NCBI RefSeq assembly: GCF_018069625.1
Contig: NZ_CP072941.1
Coordinates: 10,168,001-10,232,000, forward strand
Direction: 5' to 3'
DNA: 64,000 nt
From: Streptomyces yatensis
GTDB taxonomy: Bacteria > Actinomycetota > Actinomycetes > Streptomycetales > Streptomycetaceae
How positions within the stretch are numbered: position 1 is the stretch's first letter; every line of letters begins with the position of its first letter. Position numbers and translations under genes: made by a program. The notes below the pieces were generated by a model, which made no database searches, had not been told where the DNA came from, and saw only the letters and a program-made list of their open reading frames with translations. Shown in pieces: positions 25,549 to 34,468 of this stretch.

Positions 25549-26421
25549 TCATCGGCTCTCTTCGCCCGTCAGGGACAGCCGGTCCGCGGCACGGCGGCCC
25601 CTGCGCGGGTCGAGGACCGGCACCGCGTCGAGCAGTTGCCGCGTGTAGGGGTGCCGAGGGGTGCGCAGCACCGCGGCCGTCTCGCCCACCTCGACCAGGC
25701 GCCCCCGGCGCATCACCGCGACCCGGTCGGCCACCTGCCGTACGACGGCCAGGTTGTGCGAGACGAACACATAGGTGAGGCCCAGCCGGCTCTGCAGATC
25801 CGCCAGCAGGTCGAGGACGGTGGCCTGCACCGAGACATCCAGTGCGCTGGTGGGCTCGTCGAGCACCAGCAGACGGGGCCGGAGCGCCAGGGCCCGTGCG
25901 ATCGAGACGCGTTGGCGCTGACCGCCGGAGAACTCGTGCGGATAGCGGTCCTGGATGCCGGCGTCCAGGCCCACGGCCTCCAGGAGTTCCCCGACCCGTT
26001 CCCTGGTGCGGGCCCGGGCGCGCCGCCCGCGGGCCTCGGGATCGTGGGTGACCAGCGGTTCGGCGACGATGTCGGTGATGCGCATCCGCGGGTTCATGCT
26101 GGAGTACGGGTCCTGGAGGACCACCTGCATCTGGCGGCGTACGGCACGCAGCCCGGCGGGGGAGAGGGCGGCGAGGTCCTGTCCGTCGAAGCGCACGCTT
26201 CCGGCGGTGGGCTCGACGAGCTTGAGCAGCAGCCGGGTCAGGGTGGTCTTGCCACAGCCGGACTCGCCGACCAGGGCGAGGGTCTCCCCTTCGTGGACCT
26301 CGAGCGAGACGTCGTCGACGGCCACGTTCACCGTCCTGGTGCCGAACTCCTTGCGCAGGCCGACGAGTTCCAGGAGGACCTTTCCGCCCGGGGGCGCGGG
26401 CGCAGCGGCTTCGGTGGTCAT
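25549..26421 (-). CDS. ABC transporter ATP-binding protein (DppF/OppF type)
   Basis: This 290-residue ATPase has Walker A GESGCGKTT, signature FSGGQRQRVSIARAL, Walker B LLVLDEPTSALD and an H-loop VSHNLAVV. The C-terminal HPYTRQLLDAVP extension is typical of oligopeptide-transporter ATPases. It overlaps the previous gene by four bases and pairs with the DppD-type ATPase to energise import. It is the last gene of the transporter operon. Confidence 0.95.
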   Translation of the reverse strand: MTTEAAAPAPPGGKVLLELVGLRKEFGTRTVNVAVDDVSLEVHEGETLALVGESGCGKTTLTRLLLKLVEPTAGSVRFDGQDLAALSPAGLRAVRRQMQVVLQDPYSSMNPRMRITDIVAEPLVTHDPEARGRRARARTRERVGELLEAVGLDAGIQDRYPHEFSGGQRQRVSIARALALRPRLLVLDEPTSALDVSVQATVLDLLADLQSRLGLTYVFVSHNLAVVRQVADRVAVMRRGRLVEVGETAAVLRTPRHPYTRQLLDAVPVLDPRRGRRAADRLSLTGEESR

Positions 26422-27263
26422 GCCGCCTCCAATCGCGGGGTGGCGGCGAGCAGTTCGCGGGTGTAGTCGTCGGCCGGACGGTCGAAGACGTCGAGCACGT
26501 TGCCGGTCTCGACGACCTTGCCCCGGTTCATGACCACGACACGGTCGGCGGTCTCCGCCACGACCGCGAGGTCGTGGGTGATCAGCACGACCGCCATGCC
26601 GTGCTTGTCCTGGAGGGAGACGAGCAGGTCGAGGATCTGGCTCTGCACGGTGACGTCCAGGGCGGTGGTCGGCTCGTCGGCGATGAGCAGGCGGGGCCGG
26701 CCCACCAGCGCGGTCGCGATCATCACGCGCTGGCGCAGGCCGCCGGAGAGTTCGTGCGGGTACTGCCGGTAGCGCAGGGCCGGGTCGGGTATGCCGACCT
26801 CCTCCAGCGTGTCCAGCGCGGCGTCCCTGGCCTCGGCGCGGGAGATGCCGGTGTGGTGCCTGAGCACCTCGGCCACCTGCGCCCCGACGCGCTGCAGCGG
26901 ATCGAGGCAGGTCATCGGGTCCTGGAACACCATGGCGATGTCGCGGCCCCGGATCCGGCCGAGTTCCTTCTCCGAGAGCGTCAGCAGGTCACGTCCGTCG
27001 AAGAGGATCTCACCGCCGGCGTAGACACACGGAGGGCTCGGGTTCAGGCGCGGCACGGACAGTGCGGTGGCGGTCTTCCCGCTGCCCGACTCGCCGACGA
27101 TGGCGAGCGTCTCACCGGCCCGGACGTGGAGGGAGACGTCCCTCACCGCGTGCACGACGGAGGTCTCGAGCCTGAAGTCGACGCTGAGGCCGTTGATTTC
27201 CAGCAGCGGCTGCTCGTCGGCCGGCCGCTTCGACGGGTCGGTTGTCGGTCGGTCGATGGTCAT
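26418..27263 (-). CDS. ABC transporter ATP-binding protein (DppD/OppD type)
   Basis: This 281-residue ATPase has GESGSGKTATAL, LSGGLRQRVMIATAL, LLIADEPTTALD and ITHDLAVVAE. The ATG at 27263 overlaps the permease stop in ATGA. It is shorter than many OppD proteins, lacking a long C-terminal iron-sulfur-type tail. It works with the adjacent DppF-type protein. Confidence 0.95.
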   Translation of the reverse strand: MTIDRPTTDPSKRPADEQPLLEINGLSVDFRLETSVVHAVRDVSLHVRAGETLAIVGESGSGKTATALSVPRLNPSPPCVYAGGEILFDGRDLLTLSEKELGRIRGRDIAMVFQDPMTCLDPLQRVGAQVAEVLRHHTGISRAEARDAALDTLEEVGIPDPALRYRQYPHELSGGLRQRVMIATALVGRPRLLIADEPTTALDVTVQSQILDLLVSLQDKHGMAVVLITHDLAVVAETADRVVVMNRGKVVETGNVLDVFDRPADDYTRELLAATPRLEAA

Positions 27264-28174
27264 CGGCGGTAGGCCTTCGGGTCCGCGACGTCCCGCAGGG
27301 CGTCGCCGGTGATGTTGATGGCGAGAGAGGTCAGCATCAGCGCGATGCCGGGGAACACGGCGACCCACCAGGAGGTGCCCAGATAGAGCTGGCCGTCGGA
27401 GAGCATGGCGCCCCAGGTGACCGTCTCCTTGGGCACGCCCAGGCCCAGATAGCTCAGGGACGCCTCGGCCACGATCGCGGCGGCGACGTGCAGGGTTCCG
27501 ATGGTGGCCAGCGGCGCCATCACATTGGGCAGCAGATGGCGGCGCATGATGGTGACGTCGGTGACGCCGATCGCCCGGGCCTCGGTGATGAAGTCGCGGG
27601 TGCGCAGCGACATCACCTCGGACCGCACGACGCGGGCGTAGGAGACCCAGCCGGTGAAGCCGAGCACCAGGATCACGTACCACAGACCCGAGCCGAGGAA
27701 GCCGACGATGGCCAGGGCCAGGAGCAGCGAGGGGAAGGCGAGCTGGACGTCGGCCAGCCGCATCAGCACCCGGTCCGCCCAGCCGCCGAAGTAGCCGGAG
27801 GCCAGTCCCACGACGGTGCCGATGACACCGGCGAGCAGGGCGGCCCCCGCGCCGACGAGCAGCGAGACCCGGGCGCCGTAGATGACCCGCGAGAGCATGT
27901 CGCGGCCCAGCTGGTCGGTGCCGAGGAGGTGGGCGCCGCTGCCGCCGTCCTGCCAGGCGGGGGGCCGCAGCCGCAGGAGGAGGTTCTGCGCGTTGGGGTC
28001 GTAGGGGGCGACGAGCGGTGCGAACAGGGCGGCGATCAGCAGGACGGCGAGTACGGCGAGCGCCAGGACGGCGAGCTTGTTGCGCAGCAGCGCGCGCAGC
28101 ACGACGGACCGGGAGCCGCCGGCCGGTGCCGCCGCCGGGGCATGGCCGGTCGCGGCAGGTGACATGAGGGTCAT
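27260..28174 (-). CDS. ABC transporter permease (DppC type)
   Basis: This 304-residue protein has an N-terminal membrane segment followed by HLLGTDQLGRDMLSRVIYGAR, the DppC landmark, and the coupling motif EARAIGVTDVTIMRRHLLPN. About six hydrophobic spans are visible. The ATG at 28174 overlaps the DppB-type stop; an internal ATG at 28165 is an alternative. It forms the membrane channel with the next permease. Confidence 0.95.
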   Translation of the reverse strand: MTLMSPAATGHAPAAAPAGGSRSVVLRALLRNKLAVLALAVLAVLLIAALFAPLVAPYDPNAQNLLLRLRPPAWQDGGSGAHLLGTDQLGRDMLSRVIYGARVSLLVGAGAALLAGVIGTVVGLASGYFGGWADRVLMRLADVQLAFPSLLLALAIVGFLGSGLWYVILVLGFTGWVSYARVVRSEVMSLRTRDFITEARAIGVTDVTIMRRHLLPNVMAPLATIGTLHVAAAIVAEASLSYLGLGVPKETVTWGAMLSDGQLYLGTSWWVAVFPGIALMLTSLAINITGDALRDVADPKAYRR

Positions 28175-29163
28175 CGGGACGTCCTCACCCTCGGGTCGAG
28201 GAAGCTGTAGGAGAGGTCGACGAGCAGGTTCACCACGACGAAGGTGGCGGCGAAGAACAGGACGGTGGCCTGGACGAGCGGGAAGTCGCGATTGGAGATC
28301 GCCTCGACGGTCAGCTGTCCGACTCCGGGCCAGGAGAAGACCCGTTCGGTGAGGATCGCCCCGCCGAGCAGATTGCCGACCTCCAGACCGATGACGGTCA
28401 CCACCGGCAGTGAGGCATTGCGCAGCCCGTGCCGGAGCACCACCTTCAGCGGACCGAATCCCTTGGCGCGGGCGCTGCGGATGTGGTCGGAGGACAGCAC
28501 GTCGATCAGCGAGGAGCGCAGCAGCCGCGCGACGACGGCCACGGAGTAGACGGCGAGGGTGACGGCTGGCAGCACCAGGTTGGCGAAGGTGCCGTAGCCG
28601 GAGGCGGGCAGGGCCTGCAGCCACACGGCGAAGACCAGGATGAGGAGGATGCCGACCCAGAACGGCGGGGTGGACTGGCCGAGCAGGACACCGGTCATCA
28701 CGGTGTGGTCGGAGCGGCGGCCGCGGCGCATCGCGGCGAAGATGCCCGCCGGGATGGCGATGACGAGGGTCACCGCGAGGGCGGCGGCGGCCAGTTCGAT
28801 CGTGGCGGGCAGCCGGTCGGCGAGGATTTTGCTGACGGGCTGGCCGTAGACCAGGGAGTCGCCGAGGTCGAGGCGGGGCAGTCCCCAGAGGTAGTCGAGG
28901 TACTGCGTGAGCAGCGGCCGGTCGAGTCCGAGGGACGCGCGGAGCACGCTCTCCTGGTGGGCCGTGGCGTCGGGCGGCAGCAGGATCTTCACGGGGTCGC
29001 CGGAGAGCCGTACGAGGAAGAACGAGACGGTCGCCGTGCACAGCAGGACGAACAGCGCGATGCCCAGGCGCCGGAGGACGATGCGCAGCAGCCGTGCCGT
29101 GTCCCGGTGGCGCGACGGGGCCTCCGCCGGGGCGGGCGGCTTGTCGAGGGTGAGGGCGCTCAT
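28171..29163 (-). CDS. ABC transporter permease (DppB type)
   Basis: This 330-residue protein has an N-terminal membrane span (GIALFVLLCTATVSFFLVRL), GDPVKILLPPDA, and the coupling loop SARAKGFGPLKVVLRHGLRN. The C-terminal VDLSYSFLDPRVR is characteristic of DppB proteins. Its ATG shares a base with the stop of the binding-protein gene. It heterodimerises with the DppC-type permease. Confidence 0.95.
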   Translation of the reverse strand: MSALTLDKPPAPAEAPSRHRDTARLLRIVLRRLGIALFVLLCTATVSFFLVRLSGDPVKILLPPDATAHQESVLRASLGLDRPLLTQYLDYLWGLPRLDLGDSLVYGQPVSKILADRLPATIELAAAALAVTLVIAIPAGIFAAMRRGRRSDHTVMTGVLLGQSTPPFWVGILLILVFAVWLQALPASGYGTFANLVLPAVTLAVYSVAVVARLLRSSLIDVLSSDHIRSARAKGFGPLKVVLRHGLRNASLPVVTVIGLEVGNLLGGAILTERVFSWPGVGQLTVEAISNRDFPLVQATVLFFAATFVVVNLLVDLSYSFLDPRVRTSR

Positions 29164-30737
29164 CAGGAGACCTCCGCGCTCTCCATGGCGAGGACGCCTG
29201 CGGATCCCGGCGTCCAGCGGGGGCGGTCGTTGCGAGCGAAGATGTTGTCCAGCTGGTAGAGGAAGACGAAGGGTGCTTCCTCGCGCATCAGCCGCTGCAG
29301 ATCCGAGAAGGCCTCTTTGCGTTTCGTGGGGCTTTCGGAGAGCTCTTCGATGTCGATGAGGCGGTCGGCTTCCTTGGAGTGCCAGCGGCTCTGGCGCCGG
29401 TCGCTGCGTACGTTGGACTGCACGATGCTCTGGCCGTCCATCGTCCAGACGGTGCTGGCCGCCAGGTAGATGGGGCCGAGCGCGCCCCGGTTGTCGGAGG
29501 TGAGCCGGGCGGCGTACGTACCGGGGTCGAGCAGGTTGACCCGGGCCCGCACCCCTGCTCGGGCCAGCAGCCCCGACAGGGCCTCGGCCACGTTGGAGTC
29601 GACGTTGGAGGCGGTGAGCGTCGTGGAGAAGCCGTGTGGGTGGCCGGCCTCGGCGAGGAGGGTGCGCGCGGTCTCCAGGGAGCGGGTGAAGGGCTTCACC
29701 GTGGGGTCGAAGCCGAAGGCGCCGCGCGGCACGAGGGCGGGTGTCTCGGTGGCCTTGCCGCCGAGCACGGCCTTGATCAGCAGGGGGACGTCGATCGCGT
29801 GGTTGAGCGCCTGGCGCACACGACGGTCCTGGAGCGGGCCCCGCTCCAGGGTGTTCAGGGACAGATAGGAGGTGCGGATCCCCGTATAGCCGTCCAGCGT
29901 GACACCGGAGTAGCCGTCGAGCTGCTGGGCTGCGTCCGGGGTGAGTCCGGCGACGAGGTCGACGCCTCCGCTCTGGAGGGCGGCGAGGGAGGACGAGGCG
30001 TTGGGTGCGGGGCTGAAGACGAGGCCGTCGACGCTCGGCCGTCCGTTCCAGTGGTCGGCGTAGGCCCGCATGCGCAGTTCGTGGTCGCGCCGCCAGCTGA
30101 CGAAGGTGAACGGGCCGGTGCCGACGGGGTGTTCGGCGAACGCGGCGTCGCCCGCCTCCGCGAGGTGGCGGGGCGGCAGGATCACGCCGCCGAACAGGGA
30201 GAGCTTGGCGGGCAGGATCGGGTCGTGCACGGTGGTGTGCACGTCCACGGTGAGCCGGTCGACCACGGTGACGCCCTTGACGTAGCGCAGCTCGACGATC
30301 GGTGACTTGGTGGCGGGGTCGAGCAGCCGCTCGATGCTGAACGCGACGGCCCGCGCGTCGCACGCCTCACCGTTGTGGAAGGTCACCCCGGGGCGGAGGG
30401 CGAAGCGCCAGGTGCGGGCGTCGGTGGCCTTCCAGGAGAGGGCGAGCCTGGGGTGCAGCTGGTTGTCGCGGCCGCGGGTGGTGAGCGTGTCGAACATGTT
30501 GATCAGGACGTTCATGGACACCATGTCGCCCTGCTTCTGCGGGTCCAGCGTCTTGGGGTCGCCGGGCTGGGAGACCCGCAGGACGTTGCCGGCCCCGTCC
30601 GCGGCGGCGTTCGTGCCGCACGCGCTCAGGAGCGCCGGAGCGCTGAGGGCCCCGAGCAGCAGACCACCGGTCCGCAGGACGCCGCGTCGGGTGGGACGGC
30701 CGCGGTCCACCGTGCGCCCCTGATGAATTCGTTCCAT
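29163..30737 (-). CDS. Solute-binding lipoprotein of a peptide-type ABC transporter (DppA/OppA, SBP family 5)
   Basis: This 524-residue protein has a twin-arginine-like signal (TRRGVLRTGG), a hydrophobic core and the lipobox LLSAC with Cys40. The mature part contains the family-5 pattern TWRFALRPGVTFHNGE and VGTGPFTFVSWRRDHEL. It captures the transported solute outside the cell. GGAGGTG precedes the ATG by eight bases, and an IclR-type dyad lies just upstream. Substrate classes for this family include peptides, nickel and sugar oligomers; the neighbours suggest an amide or uronate compound. Confidence 0.94.
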   Translation of the reverse strand: MERIHQGRTVDRGRPTRRGVLRTGGLLLGALSAPALLSACGTNAAADGAGNVLRVSQPGDPKTLDPQKQGDMVSMNVLINMFDTLTTRGRDNQLHPRLALSWKATDARTWRFALRPGVTFHNGEACDARAVAFSIERLLDPATKSPIVELRYVKGVTVVDRLTVDVHTTVHDPILPAKLSLFGGVILPPRHLAEAGDAAFAEHPVGTGPFTFVSWRRDHELRMRAYADHWNGRPSVDGLVFSPAPNASSSLAALQSGGVDLVAGLTPDAAQQLDGYSGVTLDGYTGIRTSYLSLNTLERGPLQDRRVRQALNHAIDVPLLIKAVLGGKATETPALVPRGAFGFDPTVKPFTRSLETARTLLAEAGHPHGFSTTLTASNVDSNVAEALSGLLARAGVRARVNLLDPGTYAARLTSDNRGALGPIYLAASTVWTMDGQSIVQSNVRSDRRQSRWHSKEADRLIDIEELSESPTKRKEAFSDLQRLMREEAPFVFLYQLDNIFARNDRPRWTPGSAGVLAMESAEVS

Positions 30738-30749
30738 TGAACAACACCT

Positions 30750-30770
30750 CCGTTCCGTCAGATGGAATGC
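30750..30770. promoter_or_regulatory. IclR operator-like dyad upstream of the ABC transporter operon
   Basis: CCGTTCCGTCA-GAT-GGAATG shares its first 11 bases exactly with the dyad before iclR and keeps the GGAA half. It abuts the ribosome-binding site of the binding-protein gene. A second small dyad, GTTC-CATT-GAAC (30731-30742), covers the start codon. Confidence 0.6.
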
Positions 30771-30864
30771 GGTGGGGTTAAGCTAAGCGACATGGCGGAG
30801 GTGGTCAACACCCGATCGGGCGGCGGGGAACGCGTGAAGGGCCCGCAGGGCGGCGGCTACCGCG

Positions 30865-30887
30865 CGGGCCCCCGGCCGCCGGGCCCG
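30865..30887. terminator. GC-rich hairpin downstream of the SDR gene
   Basis: CGGGCCC and GGGCCCG flank a 9-base loop in the 170-base gap after the SDR stop (read on the - strand). There is no T-run, as is usual in actinomycetes. It would separate SDR transcription from the transporter operon. Confidence 0.55.
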
Positions 30888-30907
30888 GCGGCCGCGGCCC
30901 CGAACGC

Positions 30908-31852
30908 TCAGCCGCTGGGGAAGGGAGCCTTCGTAAGCTCTTCGGAGACCTGCCAGACGCGCTGGGCCTCCTCGGTGCCGCGAAGACGCGAGTAGAGCCT
31001 CTGCTCTCCGGGAGGGCCGCCCAGGTGCCCGAGTCCGCGCGGCCCATAGAACCCGCCACGCACGGCGTCGGGGGAGGTGGCGGCATAGAGGGCGGGAAGT
31101 TGCGCGGTGTGGACCGTCCCGACGAGGAGGTCTCGGGCGGACAGCGCCCGGATCATGCGCACGTTCCGGGTGTCCTGGTCGCGTCCCACCTCGGGGCGGG
31201 CGGCGAGCAGGTTCGTCGGGGCGACCCCCGGATGGGAGAGGTTGCTCGTGATGCCCCAGCCATGGGCCCGACTGCGCCGGTCGAGTTCGAGGCCGAAGAG
31301 CCCGAACGCGATCTTCGACTGGCTGTAGGCCTTCATGCCGTCGTAGGAGCGTTCCCAGTTCAGGTCGTCCCAGTTGATGGCGCCCTGATTCGCCGCGACG
31401 CTGATCTGTGAGGTCACGCGCGCGCGGCCGGCGCGCAGCAGCGGCAGCAGATGGGCCACCAGGGCGAAGTGGCCGAGGTGGTTGGTGCCGAAGTGAAGCT
31501 CGAACCCGTCGGCGGTCGTCTGCCGGTCGGGCGGGGTCATGACGCCGGCGTTGTTGACGAGGAGGTGGATCGGCCGGTCCTCCTCTCGCAGGGTCTTGCC
31601 GAGGGCTGCGACGGAGGCGAGCGAGGACAGGTCGAGCTCGCGGAGCGACACGTTCGCGTGGGGAATCGTCCGACGGATCGTGGTGAGCGCGGCCTCCCCC
31701 TTGCGCGGGTTGCGAACGGGCAGGAGCACATCGGCCCCGGCCGCGGCGAGCCTCGTGGCGATGCCGATCCCGATGCCGTCGCTCGCTCCGGTGACGACGG
31801 CGCGCCTGCCGGACAGGTCGGGAACGGTGATGTCGATGGTCTCGCGTGGCAT
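30908..31852 (-). CDS. Short-chain dehydrogenase/reductase
   Basis: This 314-residue SDR has [12 protein letters not shown] at the cofactor site, [17 protein letters not shown], a catalytic Ser region SQISVAAN and YSQSKIA as the Tyr-Lys motif. It resembles the retinol dehydrogenase-like SDRs common in actinomycetes. The ATG at 31852 is chosen for its AGGAG eight bases upstream; the longer form from 31930 has no such site. It is divergent from an MmyB-like regulator that probably controls it. Confidence 0.9.
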   Translation of the reverse strand: MPRETIDITVPDLSGRRAVVTGASDGIGIGIATRLAAAGADVLLPVRNPRKGEAALTTIRRTIPHANVSLRELDLSSLASVAALGKTLREEDRPIHLLVNNAGVMTPPDRQTTADGFELHFGTNHLGHFALVAHLLPLLRAGRARVTSQISVAANQGAINWDDLNWERSYDGMKAYSQSKIAFGLFGLELDRRSRAHGWGITSNLSHPGVAPTNLLAARPEVGRDQDTRNVRMIRALSARDLLVGTVHTAQLPALYAATSPDAVRGGFYGPRGLGHLGGPPGEQRLYSRLRGTEEAQRVWQVSEELTKAPFPSG

Positions 31853-32067
31853 GGGCCCACTCCTGGGTTGTGTGGCGTTGCCCCCACCGTCGTGGAAGAC
31901 GGCGGCGCCATTCAGGGCCCCTCGATCCACTGATCAGGAAGTCCGGGCTCCGGCAGGATCCGTGGCGGCCGTAACGCGTGAAGGGGGGATTGACAGTCCG
32001 TGGATGCCGAGATGCGCGGGCGGTAGAAATGAGCCCGAAGGAGGCACGCAGGGTGACGGAGGCGCGC

Positions 32068-32910
32068 ATGGTGATCGATCGGACCGGACTGGCGGAGTTC
32101 CTCCGGCGCCGCCGGGAGTCGCTGCAGCCCGAAGACGTCGGCCTCCCGCGCGGACCACGCCGCAGGACAAGCGGGCTGCGACGGGAGGAAGTGGCCGCGC
32201 TGTGCCACATGTCGACCGACTACTACGCGCGGCTCGAGCGGGAGCGCGGACCCCAGCCGTCCGGGCAGATGATCGCCTCCATCGCGCAGGGACTCCACCT
32301 CTCCCTCGACGAGCGCGACCATCTGTTCCGGCTCGCCGGACAGACCCCGCCCCCGCGGGGCGCGGACAGCGAGCACATCAGTCCCGGTCTGCTGCGCATC
32401 CTCGACCGGCTGCACGACACTCCCGCGGAGATCGTCACCGAGCTCGGCGAGACGCTGCGGCAGACCCCGCTCGGCATCGCGCTCACCGGCGACCAGACCG
32501 TCTACCGCGGCCCGGCCCGCAGCCTCGGCTACCGATGGTTCACCGACCCCGCCGCGCGACAGCTCTACGCCCCCGACGACCATCCGTTCCTGACCCGCAT
32601 GTTCGTCTCGGGCCTGCGCGGGGTGGCCACACTGCACGGTCCCGTGTCCCGCGCGGCCCACTACGCCGACCTGCTACTCGCCCGGAGCGAAGAGTTCCGC
32701 CGGGTGTGGAACGACCACGAGGTCGGCATCCGGCCCCACGAGGTGAAACACTTCGTCCACCCCGAGCTCGGCGCATTGGAGCTGACCTGCCAGACGCTGC
32801 TCGATCCGGACCAGTCGCACTTCCTGCTCGTCTACACCGCCATTCCCGGCAGTGAGAGCTACGAGAAGTTGCAGCTGCTGTCGGTCATAGGAGCGCAGGC
32901 GCTGCGCTGA
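32068..32910 (+). CDS. Helix-turn-helix regulator with MmyB-like ligand-binding domain
   Basis: This 280-residue protein has an N-terminal XRE-type helix-turn-helix (TSGLRREEVAALCHMSTDYY, ARLERERGPQPS) and a C-terminal MmyB-like domain. The ATG at 32068 follows GACGGAGG; an upstream ATG at 32029 lacks one. Regulators of this class in Streptomyces usually sit divergent to an SDR gene, as here (215-base shared upstream region). I infer ligand-dependent control of that SDR. Confidence 0.9.
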   Translation: MVIDRTGLAEFLRRRRESLQPEDVGLPRGPRRRTSGLRREEVAALCHMSTDYYARLERERGPQPSGQMIASIAQGLHLSLDERDHLFRLAGQTPPPRGADSEHISPGLLRILDRLHDTPAEIVTELGETLRQTPLGIALTGDQTVYRGPARSLGYRWFTDPAARQLYAPDDHPFLTRMFVSGLRGVATLHGPVSRAAHYADLLLARSEEFRRVWNDHEVGIRPHEVKHFVHPELGALELTCQTLLDPDQSHFLLVYTAIPGSESYEKLQLLSVIGAQALR

Positions 32911-32952
32911 GGGGGTTCACCCTCCACAGACTGCCGCCGCGGCGGGGTCACC

Positions 32953-33429
32953 TCAGGGCGTATCGCCCGTGAGGTGCACATTGTGCGCGGTGACCGGTTC
33001 CCCGCACTGGTCGCAGGTCAGCCTCGGATGCGTGGGCGATCCGCATACGTCGTGTGTCCAGGCCACCTTGGATCCGCTGCCCGCCGGCTCGTCCGGGAGG
33101 TAGGTATTGCCCCATTCCATCAAGATCTGGATCGCCGGGAAGAGATCGAGGCCGGCCTGGGTGAGGCGGTATTCGTAGTCGCTGCGGATCGGACCGCCCG
33201 CGTAGCGCTCCCGGGTCAGCAGGCCGACGTCCACGAGCTTGCCGAGCCGGTTCGACAGAGTGGGGCGCGGAATGCCCAGGTTCTGGGCGAACTGTCCGTA
33301 ACGGTGGACACCGAAGAACGCTTCGCGGAGGATCAGCATCGTCCAGCGCTCGCCGACCAGATTGAGGGTCCGCGTGACCGAGTCGTCGCCGCGCGAATCC
33401 GGGGGCTGCGCCTCAGGGGTGTCCGTCAC
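32953..33429 (-). CDS. HxlR-family transcriptional regulator
   Basis: This 158-residue winged-helix protein has LNLVGERWTMLILREAFFGV and GIPRPTLSNRLGKLVDVGLL, diagnostic for HxlR/MarR-like regulators. A C-terminal CGSPTHPRLTCDQCGEP looks like a small zinc-binding tail. The GTG start overlaps the F420 oxidoreductase gene by 17 bases, making it the third gene of an operon with the monooxygenase. It probably autoregulates through the direct repeats at 35676-35699. Confidence 0.9.
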   Translation of the reverse strand: MTDTPEAQPPDSRGDDSVTRTLNLVGERWTMLILREAFFGVHRYGQFAQNLGIPRPTLSNRLGKLVDVGLLTRERYAGGPIRSDYEYRLTQAGLDLFPAIQILMEWGNTYLPDEPAGSGSKVAWTHDVCGSPTHPRLTCDQCGEPVTAHNVHLTGDTP

Positions 33430-34468
33430 CGGGTGATCGTATCCCGTCTCCGTCGGCCGACCGCTTCGCCCCGATCGGCCCCGAGACGAGGTCCGCGGCA
33501 TGTTCCCTGATGAAAGCCAGGGTCTTGGCACCGTCGGGGTCGTCCGCCGTCGTGGGCACCAGCCCGATGTGGTCGGCGCCGGCGTTGAAGTAGCTCTCGA
33601 TGCGTCGCAGTACTTCAGGGCCTGAGCCGATCGCGCCGACGGCCGCCGGAAGCTCGGGGGGAATCTCCGCGACGAGCGCATGGCGGTCGGCGGCGGAACG
33701 GGCCTTGCGGACGAGGCCGCCGAAGCCCAGTGCGGTGAACATCTCGCCGTATCCCGGTGGGCGGAGGTACACGGCCAGCTGCGAGGCGAGCTGGTGGTAG
33801 GTGGCCGGATGCGGTTCGACGGAACAGGTGACCCACACCGCGAGCCGTGGTGCGGGCAGCCCGCGGGCGTCGGCGATGGCGTCGATCGACGCGCGGACCC
33901 GGGCGATGTGTTCCGGCGCCACCAGGTTCAGCACGACCTCGTCCGCGGTCTCCGCCGCGACACGTGTCATACGTGGCCCGAACGCCGCGACGCTGATCGT
34001 GGCGTCCGGTTGTGGCCGGCGCAGCCGGAAGCCCCGTGTGCGGATGTGCCGGCCGGAGAAGGCGGCCCGTCCTCCATCGAGGAGTTCGCGCAGCACCGCG
34101 ACCGATTCCCTGGTGCGCTGCGGGTTGCCGCTCCAGCTGCGGTCGTGCCAGTCGGAGACGATGTGCGGGCTGGACGCTCCCAGTGCCACATCCACGGGTG
34201 TGCCCGTCAGCGTGGCGACGCTGGCGGCCCCCATGGCGATGGCGACGGGGGAGCGCACGCCGACGGCGAGGGGGCCGGCCGTCAGCCGGGGGATCGAGGT
34301 GCTGGTGGCGACGGCGGTGGCGAGGGCGAACACGTCGAAGGTGGCCATCTCGCCGAGCCACAGCCGCTCGAAGCCGCATGCACTCGCCTGGTGGGCGATC
34401 CCGAGCGCTTCCAGGTCGGGCCGGTCCAGCCAGTACGGAAGCACCACGCCGAGCGATCGCCGCCTCAC
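33413..34468 (-). CDS. F420-dependent LLM-class oxidoreductase
   Basis: This 351-residue luciferase-like protein has ERLWLGEMATFDVFALATAVA near residue 35-55, SPVAIAMGAASVATLTG, VDVALGASSP and AAFGPRMTRVAAETADEVVLN, the pattern of F420-dependent TIM-barrel oxidoreductases. The GTG start overlaps the monooxygenase stop in GTGA. It would transfer hydride to or from F420 or FMN on a small organic substrate. Substrate is unknown. Confidence 0.88.
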   Translation of the reverse strand: MRRRSLGVVLPYWLDRPDLEALGIAHQASACGFERLWLGEMATFDVFALATAVATSTSIPRLTAGPLAVGVRSPVAIAMGAASVATLTGTPVDVALGASSPHIVSDWHDRSWSGNPQRTRESVAVLRELLDGGRAAFSGRHIRTRGFRLRRPQPDATISVAAFGPRMTRVAAETADEVVLNLVAPEHIARVRASIDAIADARGLPAPRLAVWVTCSVEPHPATYHQLASQLAVYLRPPGYGEMFTALGFGGLVRKARSAADRHALVAEIPPELPAAVGAIGSGPEVLRRIESYFNAGADHIGLVPTTADDPDGAKTLAFIREHAADLVSGPIGAKRSADGDGIRSPGDGHP

